Positions 13,901-24,598 of a DNA stretch of 64,000 nucleotides are shown piece by piece. The stretch is taken from assembly GCF_963678635.1 (NCBI RefSeq), contig NC_087068.1:55956467-56020466 (forward strand). The letters are read 5' to 3'. The first letter of the stretch is position 1, and every line of letters starts with the position of its first letter. This stretch comes from Symsagittifera roscoffensis. Its lineage: Eukaryota > Xenacoelomorpha > Acoela > Convolutidae. The position numbers and the translations under genes are program-made. The notes under the pieces were generated by a model. That model was not told the DNA's origin and searched no databases. It was given only the letters and a program-made list of their open reading frames with translations.

Positions 13901-16900
13901 TGAAGCATGTTCAAATTTTGTCGGAACGATCAAAGAAAATGAAAGAACAAAAGAAGAACAAAGGGAGCGCCCTTGTTGCGGAACCTGCTTTCAATTCACA
14001 AAATGCAGTTTGGCCTCGTAATGCCTTAACTCGAACCACAGCTTCAATCAAAACTTTTTTCAATTAAGCATTCAGCCTCTGCGGGGTTTTTGCTTCAGCC
14101 ATCGCTGAAATCTCGAGTACTTTCCTTACAATCGCCCTAGACTTTGCTTTGAAAGCAGCTTTTTTTCGTGAGAAAAAATTTGCTTCAAAAAAGGCTGGTT
14201 TTTTTAATCTAAATTTTAGATTCTACCAAAAAGTGTTTCGTTCATCAACAGAACTTTTGAACCTAGACCAGATTTTGTTTCAGTCATCTCTAAAACCCTT
14301 GATACTTTCCTTGTAGTTGCAGTTTTGGCAATTAATCGCTTTGGTAATGAATTTTTCGGCAATATCAAATTCTTTGACATATCACTTGATCTTCAATTTA
14401 TTTGTGTGTGATACTACTTTTTTGTGTCAATCATTAATCAAAAAATTTTCTTCGATGCCAGAAAATTTATGCAATTTCTTTTTTTTCTGATGACTATAAA
14501 CTCGATGTTAACTGTAACTATAAATAGATAACAATGAAACTGCATTAACAACAACCTTACCTGATGCCACGAAAACTAGTGAAGGGTTAAGCCAATCTAA
14601 AAATTAAATCAAGTGATAATTATCCAATGTATGTAAGCAAAACAACAAGAAAATCTAGTTGCTGAGAAGAAAAGCACAAAATGTTCAACTCAATTTCTAA
14701 AAAAACTGCAAAAAAAAACTTTTTCTTTTCTTATTCAAAGTAGTGAGGTTTTTTAAGTGGTGTAATTAGAGAACAAGACGAACGCGTAAAAATTTAGTCA
14801 ATTCTCTAAATTTTTAAGGGTTAGTATAGTTCTCTCAACAAAAACCAAAAACGACATTGCGTGAAGAAGAAAAAAAAATGGGATTTTTCATAAACCAAAA
14901 AAACGTGTTTTCATTTACTGTTTTCTCATCATTTTTTGATTGTGATCGAGAAAAAACACAATGACAAAAAACTTTGATTTGCAGAGGCAAGGAAAATTTC
15001 GCACATAATATACATTGCTACCAGCCCAAGTTTGATAAAATGAACAGGTATTATAATGGGAAATGAAAAAACAACACATATCACGTAATGCTTACGTTTT
15101 TTGGGATAAAAACTAAATACTTGGGTCAATTTACGGCCCACTTTACACTGGTGGACAAAATAAAACGCAAATATACATTTTTTCCAAGAAAAATGCCTAA
15201 TTTTTGGGGAAAGTTTTGGACATTTTAATTTGGAATGTTAACAAAAAAAATTTATCGACCGACAGCGACTGATCTGGTTAAGCCTCTCAGAAAGTATCGG
15301 TTTTAGAATTGAAGCCTTTACCAGTTTTTTCGGATCTGAAAAAACCAGTTGACACCATTTGTAATAAGTTTTTTTGGATGTGAAAATTTTTTTTTCAATT
15401 AAGTGGAGTAAAAAAACTGTTCATGCGATGTTTAAACAAGAAAATTTCAATTTTCAGTGTAACAACTTTCCGAAATGTGTTTTGTCTTGTTACACTAAGA
15501 AAAATCAAATGCATGTTCAGGCTTTAACTCTCTAAAAAACCTAACTTTAACGACCAATTTAACAACATTTACTTTATCAAAATCGTACATCGACCGACAA
15601 CAAATGATCTGATCTACCCTCTCTTAAAATTAGAAATTTTAATTTGAAGCACTTTTCCTCGTCTAAAAATGCCAGTTTTTTTCGTCTGCGCTAGGTTTTG
15701 CATCGTGAAGAACTCTTTCTCGAATAAGTGGAGTAAAAAAGTTGTTCGTGCGGCTTAAAACCTTCTCAGCGAGAAAATCGAAATTATCAGAGAGAAAATT
15801 TTACTCAACTCGGCTATTACTTACTTTTTCGCGCGGGTTGAGAATCTAATTGCTGATATGAAAACTGGCATTTTCAGTCCTGGAAAAAATTGTAAGTGCA
15901 TCAAATTAAAATTTGGTTTTTTCGAAGAGGGTAGTTTAGATCAAAGTTTTAACGTTTCGGGTTTCAAGAATACCTTATACACCAAAGAAAAAAATGTGCT
16001 TGCAACAGTTTTTTCCTTGCAACAAACAAATGACTGAAATTTTTCAAAGAATTTTAAAAAATCTAGTTTGAAAACTGCTAGACATACATCTCCCATATAT
16101 AAAAGGATATGATTAGCGTTTTTCTACAAGAAATCTTTTTCTATTTCCTAGAACACTACACCAATAATTATGCCGAAACAACAGAAAATTTCATATAGAA
16201 TTTGATCAATGTTCATTTGAACAATTCTTGTAAACTTTTAAGACAGACTAAGAGATGGAAATGTACATACTGGGCGACAATTGAAACGCAACTGCAAAAT
16301 TTCATTGAGCTTAAAAAAATTTCAAGGTGACATTTTTGAGTTATAGCTTTTTTCTCAAAATGTTAAATCAGTAGCAGGTTTCGGGTGTAGCGAAAGCTCC
16401 TTAGGAGTTTGACCCCCTGTCGACCCAAAGATTTCCTCCATCCTACTAAATTGAGATATTCATGGCCGGCTGACTGACCCTATTTTTCTGAAATAGAAAA
16501 TTTGCCCTCAGAAAATAGGGTTAGTCAGCCAAAACTGGACTTCACAATATAGTAAAAAGGGGGAGTTCTTTGAGTCTCTTGGGGGTCGAAATTCTAAGGG
16601 GCTTTCGCTTCCCCCTTATCCTGCTTCAGGTTACTAATTTAACTTTTTGAGAAGAAAAAGTGAGGTGCCACTATATACAAATTTTGAGGGGATAACACGC
16701 GCCGAAAAAAACCCAAATTTTTTTGGTCAAAATTTCAAAAAAAACGCATAAATACCCTATTTTGTCCTGTTTTTTTTTTCAAAACAATGCCTGTGGCAAC
16801 CAAAATTTGGTTACAAATTGGTCTCTTATGTGATTTGGGAGAGCTCAAAAATCAATTAGGTTGACCAAAAAAATGACGACCAAAATTTTTGATTTTTTTT

Positions 16901-19145
16901 TTTTTGAAAATCCATCCTTCTGCTGCCGAGAAAGTCCTAGATTCGCCCTTGAATTAAATTAAGCTGAAGGTTAAGCTTATTCAAAAATGGTTTTTCTTGG
17001 TTATTTTGAGGCATAGAGTTTTTACAAGCTTACAAGGAAACTCATATATAAAAAAAATTAAGTAAATTAGTTGCTGAATCTTGATCAAACTTGCTTCATA
17101 ACCGTTAGTTTATAAAACTTCACATTTTTCTAATCAAAATTTTTTAGGAAAAATTTAAGGCGTTTTTCTGTAAAGTTTCACATTTCTTCAACTACGTTTA
17201 CTGTGAGGAATTATATAGAAAATTTTTTGATGATGTGTTTTAACTTTCGCCCAGTATACACAAGGTTGTAGGCAGCAAAGACGAATTAACAGACTTATTT
17301 TGAACTATAAGATAAACAGTAAGAACTATAATTTTTTATCCGGGCGCGATTATTTTTCAGCTCAGCTTAAAGAAATTTTGATTCAATTTTACAAAAATTT
17401 GCTTACATGTAATCTTTATCTAGATTAAGACTAGCCAATTACGTTCATTTTTGCTCTGAGCCAAAGTTTTGTCATTTATTAATCCGACTTTCGATACGAA
17501 AGTAACGGAATATTTGTGCTCGGGGTGGGTTTTTTTCTTCAGATAAATTTTCAACTTTTCAACTAGCCATTATTGATGGAATTTTCTTATATCATTCGAA
17601 AGCTATTGTTGTCTTGAGCTTAAAGTTGAAAAGATATTTCACCTGTGACCATTTTTCGTAAAGTTATGGGGGTTTAAAGATTGCCATTTTGGCCAATTTA
17701 GGACAATTAACGCGCGATATATTTCGCGCTATACTAACGCGTAAGCGGAGATTTAATCCGCCTTAGAAATCATTCCAAATTGGTTCAAGAAAGCTTATAT
17801 GTCATTAATGATATAATAATAGGAGCTAAATTCATCTTTTTGTACTTTATATGGCGTGTGGGGGGATGATTTTCATTACAAAAAATTTCAAATTTTAGAA
17901 AAAAAAATTTCATTTTGTTTTAATATAATTAAGTTTTTTTGTTATTACTGCTCATGAAGCCTCAAAAGGCAGTCGGAACATTCATTGCTTCGCCCTGATA
18001 CGAGCAGTCTTGTTCGGAATTTCGGAACTAAGGTGGCTCTAAATGATTATGACCAAATTTTCATCCTTTTGCTTTTTAATTTTATGCGTTTTATTTAATC
18101 TGGATAAAGTTGAAGAATAAGCAATCGTAATCGTTGCCATATTGAAGAGGCTGAATCAAAATTTAACTTCAAAGTTTAATTTTATGTGCATCAGAATCGG
18201 ATAATATCTGTGGCAAAACTAAAATCGTGCTTCTAGAATTGTATTTTCAGGCACATCAGCAAATTAAATTAAATTTTGATTCAGCTTTGACAAAATGGCA
18301 ATAATTACCATAGTTTATTGTTCAAATTTACTCAGATTATTTAAGAAGCAAAAAGTTTTTCCGTTTTTGTAATTAAAAAAAAAACAAAGTACAAAAGCTG
18401 GTTTTATGAAATAAAATGAGTAAAATTTGGCTTAATGTTTCTTATCAAAAAATCTTTTAATTCTGAATCTCAAAGCAAGTCAAATATTATTGTGTCCTAT
18501 CAGAAAAACCATATTGATTTTGAAGTTTTCAAAAAAAATTTCAAAATATGAATAATTGTTTTTGCAGTCACAAAATTGTTGTGGTTTTCAATGTCGCCCA
18601 CTATGTTTGTGTGTCTGTGTAAATCTGATCCTTTTTCTTCATTTGAAATTAAAAAACTGATTACCTTCTTTCTGATGAGGCCAGCCAGACGCGAGTAAGC
18701 AATGAGCTGCCGTCAAAACATGGGTACTATTCAAAATAGCGCCCCCACATGAAGACATTGTATTAGTGGTTGTATTTCGCCTAAAATGCAGACAGTTTAG
18801 CCATAGTTTCAAAACTTGGAAATATTAATTAACGAACGGAAATTAGTACAATGACCTGATCCTAAAGCAAATTATGAACTTACATAAGCACTTTCACAAA
18901 GAAAGGATAAATTGTAGCATTTGTAACCGCTTTTCCACCTGAAAAAAGATACATTCATGATAAGAACTGTTGAAGTTGCATTATTATTGATGAAATTGCA
19001 TAAATGAAGCTGTATTATGTTTTCAAACTGCATCTTATGTACCTGCTACTTGGGAGCCGGGTTTGTGTGACTTTTCGCGAGAAATTGTCAGCTCAAAAAC
19101 TTGAAGGATGGTCAGCAAAAAAGCAATTTTAAGAGCAAACTGCAT
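4947..19145 (-). CDS. Trypsin-like serine protease (S1), seven exons, probably membrane- or GPI-anchored
   Basis: Assembled by eye from splice-compatible exons: 19145-19043, 18938-18884, 18780-18665, 14596-14561, 7497-7208, 6399-6252 and 5323-4947. Every junction has GT/AG ends and phases agree, giving 374 residues. Exon 1 encodes a signal peptide beginning MQFALKIAFLL. A VAGG mature N-terminus spans exons 1-2, with Gln rather than Arg/Lys just before it. Exon 3 has TAAHC (catalytic His), exon 5 YDMVML (Asp) and an expected GxGD segment, and exons 6/7 join to form CAGDSGGP (Ser). The S1-pocket base position is Ala, so cleavage after basic residues is not expected. The C-terminus has a charged, low-complexity stalk and ends in a hydrophobic stretch (AYFIGLILIITIL), suggesting a membrane or GPI anchor. 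Exon 4 is only 36 bp and sits between 4.1 kb and 7.1 kb introns. The exon 6 acceptor (TTTAAAG) is weak, making that boundary the least certain. Confidence 0.85.
8807..9180 (+). pseudogene. Fossil Maverick/Polinton integrase, C-terminal part
   Basis: Conceptual translation follows the C-terminal third of the integrase encoded at 27916-28857. It shares segments such as RYIEDH and PPTYIIK and the same order of blocks between them. It is broken by stops and frame changes, and nothing upstream of the final catalytic region remains. It lies inside intron 4 of the serine protease gene on the opposite strand. Together with the next two entries it is the remnant of an older Maverick insertion. Confidence 0.8.
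9231..9535 (+). pseudogene. Fossil Maverick minor capsid (penton-like) protein, N-terminal part
   Basis: The DNA around 9215-9245 is nearly identical to the start region of the penton-like gene at 27872. A 61-residue open stretch (9350-9535) then matches its N-terminal domain, including DGRES, the EEK/R run, EPGLY and VLAMN. The segment between the start and 9340 is shortened and out of frame. The fragment stops where the major-capsid fragment begins, so a deletion has removed the C-terminal part, the basic-protein gene and most of the capsid gene. Confidence 0.82.
9560..9915 (+). pseudogene. Fossil Maverick major capsid protein, C-terminal part
   Basis: Translation matches the last ~110 residues of the capsid gene at 25340-26662, including RPYVTT, FPALPMEDFQ, ELSGE and VLGER-like blocks in the same order. 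It is interrupted by frame changes and at least one stop. Gene order in the fossil (integrase, penton, capsid) equals that of the intact element further right, so all three fragments come from one insertion. Positions 9916-10189 contain nothing recognisable. Confidence 0.82.
10190..11870 (+). pseudogene. Decayed reverse transcriptase of a non-LTR-like element
   Basis: Broken reading frames give a colinear series of RT-like segments. There is LLVDASNAF near 10380, KLFVDGEVLS and a TTKGGPGG segment near 10500-10560, and ELPARLGGLK near 10935. A LTTLSLDEHGF block follows near 11190. The best preserved part is an 84-residue open stretch at 11615-11869 (MGKLATTFYKRLA ... LLRFLIMCICGSRSSHRSP). I recognise the block pattern as an RT family common in invertebrate genomes but cannot assign its clade. 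Many stops and frame changes mean it is dead. It lies in intron 4 of the serine protease gene, antisense to it. Confidence 0.65.
12170..14350. repeat. Degenerate interspersed repeat within intron 4
   Basis: A motif of about 60 bp recurs at irregular spacing near 12180, 12385, 12700, 12895, 12995, 13545, 13650, 13770, 14075 and 14270. Its core reads approximately GGTTTTGTTTCAGTCATC, followed by CTAAAACCC, then GAGTATTTTCCTTGC. Copies are all in the same orientation and strongly diverged. The TTGTTTCAG core resembles a nematode 3' splice site, but no flanking exon is evident. No gene is seen on either strand here apart from the host intron. Confidence 0.6.
13824..14023. mobile_element. 200-bp MITE with 18-bp perfect terminal inverted repeats
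   Basis: CATTACGAGGCCAAACTG at 13824-13841 is exactly matched by its reverse complement at 14006-14023. The element interrupts one copy of the intron 4 repeat directly after its TTTTCCTTGC end, so it inserted after that repeat formed. The internal 82-residue open frame has no recognisable content. Target duplication is short or absent (CC at most). Confidence 0.75.
15250..15790. repeat. Two diverged copies of a ~230-bp repeat
   Basis: Segments 15255-15430 and 15592-15755 share TCGACCGACA, a CTGATCTG/ATGATCTG word, a CCAGTTTTTT block followed by a stretch of CGTCTG/GATCTG type, and AAGTGGAGTAAAAAA. The copies are direct and noncoding. They lie in intron 3 of the protease gene, right of a TGGTGGACAAAATAAAACGCA word at 15150 that resembles a Tc1/mariner terminus. 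Confidence 0.55.
16270..17254. mobile_element. Non-autonomous Tc1/mariner-like element with nested palindrome
   Basis: CTGGGCGA(C/A)AAT/GTTGAAAACGC-type ends at 16270 and 17254 (reverse complement) form imperfect terminal inverted repeats of about 25 bp. Both ends are flanked by TA, the Tc1/mariner target duplication. The 985-bp body has no transposase frame. Inside it, 16345-16664 is a second inverted repeat with arms of about 120 bp around a short stem-loop near 16480-16540, probably an independent foldback insertion. Confidence 0.65.
17255..18664. other. Remaining part of intron 3, no gene recognised
   Basis: AT-rich sequence with no coding similarity on either strand. A single GTCGCCCACTATG word near 18593 resembles the end of the 16270-17254 element in inverted orientation, but no partner or body could be delimited. 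Confidence 0.5.
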
Positions 19146-20443
19146 TTTGATTTTCAATTGATCGCCCAGTGTTGTTTGAAAAATTTTAAATGGCTTAGTG
19201 TTATTTGTGAACAAACTCAGTTCTGAAAAGAGGTTAAATTTCGTGAGCAAAATCGATTGAAAGTCGTGAACGAACGCTTGAAAAAATTCTGATTTTAAGT
19301 TTAGTTTCCGATTTGAAAAAAAATGGGTTCACGACGCTCTGCCGACTCGCGCTCAAGTTACCATGAAAATATTTTATTTATTTTTTTGAAGTTATTCATA
19401 GGAAACGAAGGAACAAACATTACTTCACAAAGAAACTTATTAATAATTGCATCACATAATTGTAATTTTTGAGAATATATCGAGGAACTTCATAATTGTG
19501 CAGGTATGAAAAAACATGATGTACCGCTTAGTATATTTTATTGTTTTGAATAAAATTAGTCATACCGAGGAAAACCTTAACCTAAGTCGTCGTAGTATCT
19601 AACTTCAAAAAAAATTGGCGTCCTTTTTCCACATTCTGACTAATACTTGATAGGATTACGTCTCAAATAGCATACTTCACATATGGCATAAGAATGAGAA
19701 ATTTCTGAAATGGGGCATTTGAGAAGATTTTCTCACATAAAATGAATTATAATTCAAAAAAATAATATATTTCATCAAAAAAATCGATAATGTGTTCTCA
19801 AATTTCTTGCAGAATCTTTTTTTTTTATTTGTTCTTAAATTTTCATTCCCAAAATGGCGCTAAAACAATAATTTTGAACTATTTTGCTTTATTATAAAAA
19901 TAGAACACTGTCTAAAGTCAACTATCAAATATCGATCGAATCACGACTGAAAAGGTTTTTTTATGCTATGTCACTCAACCCATTCCGGTGATTATTTGAG
20001 ATTAACCGATAACATTACTTTTAGTGTTCGACGTAACTGCAAACAATTACGCGTTTAGTCGTGCGTACTTACGACTATCTACATATGAAAGAAATATCCG
20101 CATTGACAAACCGGAATGAAAAAAATTTTTCTTTGAAGTAAGATAAATTTTTACGACATTGCTGATAATCAGTTCCAAAGCAAAGTAATTTTTTTTCTCA
20201 GTTTTTACTGCTTCAAACTATGCAAAATCTAAAGGGAATGAAGTGTGAATCGATTCATCCTTTTTATAAAAATTTTGAATATGAAAAATGAAAAAAATAA
20301 TAGACATGTTGGACCATCAACTTTTTTCTTGATTTGCTGTACTTGTTCAATTCTTTATTAATATGAGGAAATTTTAAATTTTGTGTGCATGTCAATTCAT
20401 TTTTCGTTCTGCAGTGGAGACTATGCATGATATATTTATATTA
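19146..20443. other. Intergenic region upstream of the protease gene
   Basis: Contains the presumed promoter and 5' UTR of the serine protease, read leftward from about 19150. An open stretch continues 35 codons upstream of the chosen ATG at 19145, but a signal peptide begins at that ATG, so it is preferred. The rest to 20443 is AT-rich without recognisable genes. A short stretch near 19935-20000 resembles 925-975. Confidence 0.5.
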
Positions 20444-20592
20444 TGTTATAACGCAATTAATTAGTAATGCCAAGGTCATTTTAGTGGTTAGCATGATCAT
20501 TATATACCGCCAGTGGCATTGGTAAAGAGTTAAGTTCATGTTGATTCTCTTACGCTATACCTAAATATGTAAAAACGAGGTTTTTTTTCACA
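20444..20592 (+). repeat. 5' LTR of the old Ty3/Gypsy element
   Basis: Starts TGTTATAACG and ends TTTTTTTTCACA. It aligns end to end with 43601-43749. Directly after it, TGGCGCAGTCAGG (20593-20605) is a good primer-binding-site candidate, since it begins TGG as expected for pairing with a tRNA CCA end. Similarity may extend some tens of bases further upstream. Confidence 0.65.
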
Positions 20593-21664
20593 TGGCGCAG
20601 TCAGGTTTAGAATTGAGCTATCGCGGCCTAGATGTATTCTGGCACACTACATCGCAGGAGCCAACGGTACCCTGGAAAGATTAGGCCCAACGGTTCCAAT
20701 TGGTAGTAATTACAAAGGAAAAAATAGACACAGAAGACTTGATGGGAAAAAAATTTCTCCCAATCAAAAATCCTTATCCGCGCTGGAAGAATCAGTAGGA
20801 ACAGAGGATATTGCGGCTCGTTACGGAATGTAACGCCGGAATGTTCCAGCTAATGCAGCGTGGCGATGCCAAGAGAACCCGCGGATCGAGGAGGAAATAT
20901 TTCTATTCAAAGGAAGTACACGGGATGAAGCGGATAAGAGGTCGAAACCAAAATTTTCCTATAAGTAGGGAAACACGGCTGACGGTAATTCTTTCAGAAA
21001 CATACGAGTTAGAAGATTGTAGACATAGACGTCACTGAACTAGGGAAGCTAGTGTTGGATACATTCCATAGAGAACCAAATGTTACAAATCGGCGATTCG
21101 TTCTTTTTAGGAAATAAAAAGAAACATAAGGAATGGAACAGTTCCTGGAAGCACTGAGTGATTTCGCCCAAGGTTGTGTTTTTGGCGACAAAGAAGACCC
21201 CATTGTGAGAGATGTGTTCTTATATATTACGAGAAAGTGGATTTTCGCAAGCATGGATACACTCACACCGGTGGACCTTTTGCCCTTTGCAGTGGTGAGG
21301 GAGAGAGGTGAAATGCTATACAAACGAATTAGCCAAGGGCTCCCAAAATCAACCAGAAACAGGTTTAAGCAAGATTGGCAAAACTCGACAACTGGTCAAC
21401 AAGCTGGTTATATTAAAAGACAACCAGTAAATGAAAGCAAACGTCAACGTTGTGATGAATGTCATAATTGTGGGATTTCGTTAAAACCGAACCATCAAGA
21501 GAATTGTCCAGCTCGAACCTTATTTGTAACAGTTGCGGGGGTAGCGGACACTTCGCAAAACAATGCAAGAAAACGGGGCTGAACCATGTCGATGATACTA
21601 GCTGTATAACCCAGTACGAAGTAAATGCAATACATAACTTTGATAACGATGACGACGAAGAATG
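20592..21664 (+). pseudogene. gag of the old Ty3/Gypsy element (broken)
   Basis: An ATG overlaps the primer-binding site (20592) and opens a frame beginning MAQSGLELSY. The frame meets in-frame stops near 20682 and 20790 and later changes phase. Pieces at 21133-21582 and 21468-21665 follow. The second ends in a zinc knuckle, CNSCGGSGHFAKQC, a perfect C-x2-C-x4-H-x4-C nucleic-acid-binding motif of Gag, then an acidic tail (NDDDEE). A less regular Cys/His cluster (CDECHNCG ... HQENC) precedes it in the other frame. Confidence 0.7.
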
Positions 21665-21689
21665 ATTCGGTGTATTTGCAATCCGCACG

Positions 21690-23279
21690 GTGTGGGATAA
21701 GGCAGGAAATGAAAACAGGAAGTTATTTGACATCAAAGTGGGGAAAAGCGAATGGGGAACGGAGTTCCAGATAGATTGCTATAGTCCCAGTATCCTTCCT
21801 CTCACAAGGAAAGTTACTTTAATTGAAAATAAAGATCGCAATCTTGCAGTAAATTTTGTACCAGCCAAGATACGGAGTAATTTCTACGACATCTTCAAGA
21901 TTATTGAAAAAAATTTTGCGGATAATGAATCCGAAGGCTTGATTGCCGAGGATGCTGAAATAAATATTACTGAGGGCGGTCAAAGAGACAAAATTGGAAG
22001 TAATATCGTAACACTGCTCGGCATTGAATTGACAGAGAAGTCAGTGACGCGAGCAGTAAGCGAAGCTAGTGAGACGGAGAGTACATCAGAGATGCATTAT
22101 ATTCCAGTTCAACGTAAGTACATCAATTGTCTTTTCAGTGAGCTCAAAGGCCTGTTCGAACGAAAAGGTGCATTTGAAAGTTGCGAAGTCAGAACGCATT
22201 TGCACGATCTCTTGCGACCAGTCCACGTTCAAGGAAAACGGGTATCGATCCACTAATTATCAAATAAGTGGCAATTTCTCTGAACCAATTGGTTCTCTAA
22301 TATTGACCTGAAATACGCATATTGCAAATACCGCTAAACAAAAAACTAGTAGACAGTGCAGTCTCGGCACCGTTGGGGGAAGATAACAAGAGTATATCAT
22401 TTTAAGACGGTATTTTACGTGTAAAGTGATATGCCTAATGAATTCGAAAGTGTTATGGACTCATTGCTAGGCCATTCATCGGGGGGAATGTCTACTTGGA
22501 CGACCTTCTTATCCTTCTCGTCGCGACCAGATCTTCAGGGGAACGCCGCTGGCGAGAAGTTCGATATGTTTTAAAATTTTTGGATGACGCTGCAGAATGG
22601 AGTATATGTACTTTTTGCCAAAAGAAATTGAGTGCTTGGGTTTCCAACTTCCAAATGAAGGTACAGTTCCAGTTACAGCGCAAAATCGATTCAATTTCTA
22701 AAATGAAACAGTTCGAGAACATAACCGGTTTTTGATTGTTAATAGGTTAAACAAACAACTCTTTCGGTTTATCCCTAATTTAGGTGATACTGTAGAACCT
22801 ACTAGTGATCTCATGAAACAAAATTCACGTTTCGAATGGGTAGATGCACATAGTAGGGCGTATGCCAATATAAAAATATTCAGTGAATTCGTTCAGAATG
22901 ATCATTTTGATGTGAAGTGGAGTTCGAGAGTGAAACATGACGCATCTAAAAAAGCTTGGAATGGCCCTGGAAGTTTTACACCACGAAGGTTAAAAACCAG
23001 TATCGTACGCGCCGAGAATTCTAAATGAAGACAGTTTGAATTTTACTAAAAGCAAAATGGAACTGCTAGCCATAGTTTGGGCGGTAACTCACTATCAAAA
23101 CTATCTGTTTGAGGCTCCATTTAAGATCGTAATTGACCAAAAAGGTTTATTTTTAAGTTTGTCAGAAAAAAAATTACTCAAATTCGTTTAATAAGATGGG
23201 TCAATCGTTTATTGCCATTTCACTATGAAATAATCCAAGAAAGAATTTGGGGCTAGTTTAATACTTGTCTCGGCATCCA
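21690..23279 (+). pseudogene. pol of the old Ty3/Gypsy element, 5' part: RT and RNase H (broken)
   Basis: An open stretch at 21690-22256 may be the protease/connector region; I see no clear DTG motif. RT remains follow in changing frames: DDLLILL near 22497 (the YVDD-box region), a thumb segment near 22605-22690, and RNase H-like blocks such as NLLAIVWAVTHYQNYLFEAPFKI near 23060-23130. A segment ending in a SRHP-like word just before 23280 is typical of the RNase H to integrase junction. The Maverick interrupts the gene here, and reading continues at 40860. Confidence 0.75.
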
Positions 23280-23285
23280 GTCGGT

Positions 23286-23559
23286 AGTAGTAGAAGGGTG
23301 AGGGAGAGTGGGGGGCGGGGGGGGGGGGGGGGGGGTGGTGGGTGGAGACCCCCATGTATTAAGATAGGGAATAGAGTATCCGGTCTCCAAGCTATGTATT
23401 AAGATAGGGAATAGATTTCCAATGTATTAAGATAGGGAATAGGTTTCCCAATGTATTAAGATACGAGGTTTCAGATGGTAAGTTTCAGAAAAATTTTTGG
23501 CGCCCGATTTTTTTGAGCTCGATTTTGCCGATACTTGCGTTTCTTAGTCAACTTCTACG
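23286..23559 (+). repeat. Maverick left terminal inverted repeat
   Basis: Nearly identical to the reverse complement of 40573-40853. It has a conserved outer 28 bp, then a homopolymeric G tract (23316-23336 region), then about three and a half tandem copies of a 21-27 bp unit around ATGTATTAAGATAGGGAATAG. The G tract differs in length between the ends, and one short duplication is present only on the right. Similarity stops abruptly after CTTCTACG at 23559. Confidence 0.9.
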
Positions 23560-24598
23560 ATTTGTGATATGTAAGGACTATCTTGACTTACAAAAATTCG
23601 GTATGGTAAGTTTCAGAAGGTAAGTTTTACTTGCAAATACATTTTTACCTTGAAAAAACAATTTTTTATTGAAAATTGAAAAAAAAATTTTTGGATGGTA
23701 AGTTTCAGACGGTAAGTTTCGACGAAAATTAAGTTTCAATTTAGAGTATGGGATCATAAACTAATATATCACGGAATATTTTTTTTCTCGAAAGAATATT
23801 AAATTCTTATTTCATGTTATTTATTTTCCCTCAGGTTATCTGGGGAAAATTGTCAAGAGTGGATTATCTTTGACAGGTTAGTTATTCCGCTCCACGGGAT
23901 ATCAGGGGAATCTTTACAGCTCCTCACGGTTGATTACTTTTATATCCTACTTAATCTTTTTTCCGCAGGTTATCGGGAGAACGGATGACAGGTTCATTAC
24001 ACTTGTTAATTTTATGACTTAATTTATCCTTTTTCACATAATTATCTAACTTAATTTTACCTCAACTGGTTTATTTATTCTGTCATATTTCTTGCTACGA
24101 TTCATTTCAGTTCTCTTTTATCACTTTGTCTTTAATCTTTAAAAAATTCTTTGAAATTTCCAAACTTTCCAAAAAAATTATTTGAAATTTTCAAATTTTC
24201 CAAAAAATTATCATCCAAATTTATCAATTGCTCAGCCACGGTAAAAATTTACACTGAGAAAAACATAGTATCATTTTTTTTGGTTCTGATATTTTTGTGT
24301 AATAATTTTTCCATCTTTCTCAGAGTAAACTTTTAAGAAAATTATACAATTTACTAGAAATTGGTTACAATTTTCGTAAATTTATCTACTCTATCGTTAG
24401 TTCTTTCAATTGGGGACTACAACATCCATATTCCATCATCATTCTCCGTATTTCATCAAAGGGTTAGTTGCTAAGATGCTTTTCGTAAAAAAATTTAAGG
24501 AATTTAAAAAGTTAATTTACATAAATAATCAAACAATTCACAACATCGTATAGTAAAATTACTGCAAAAATTTACACTTACAAATAAAAAATTCACTT
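23560..24598. other. Maverick left subterminal noncoding region
   Basis: No ORF of note. GGTAAGTTTCAG-like words recur at 23477-23488 (inside the repeat), 23605-23616 and 23697-23708, with partial copies at 23619 and 23711. A duplicated AGGTTATC(T)GGG(G)A...GACAGGTT block occurs at about 23832-23880 and 23967-23995. The AT-rich remainder probably holds the 3' UTR of the protease gene. Confidence 0.5.

Noticed and set aside
13819-14067. 82-residue ORF in intron 4
   Set aside because: It is contained in the 200-bp MITE and has no recognisable domain.
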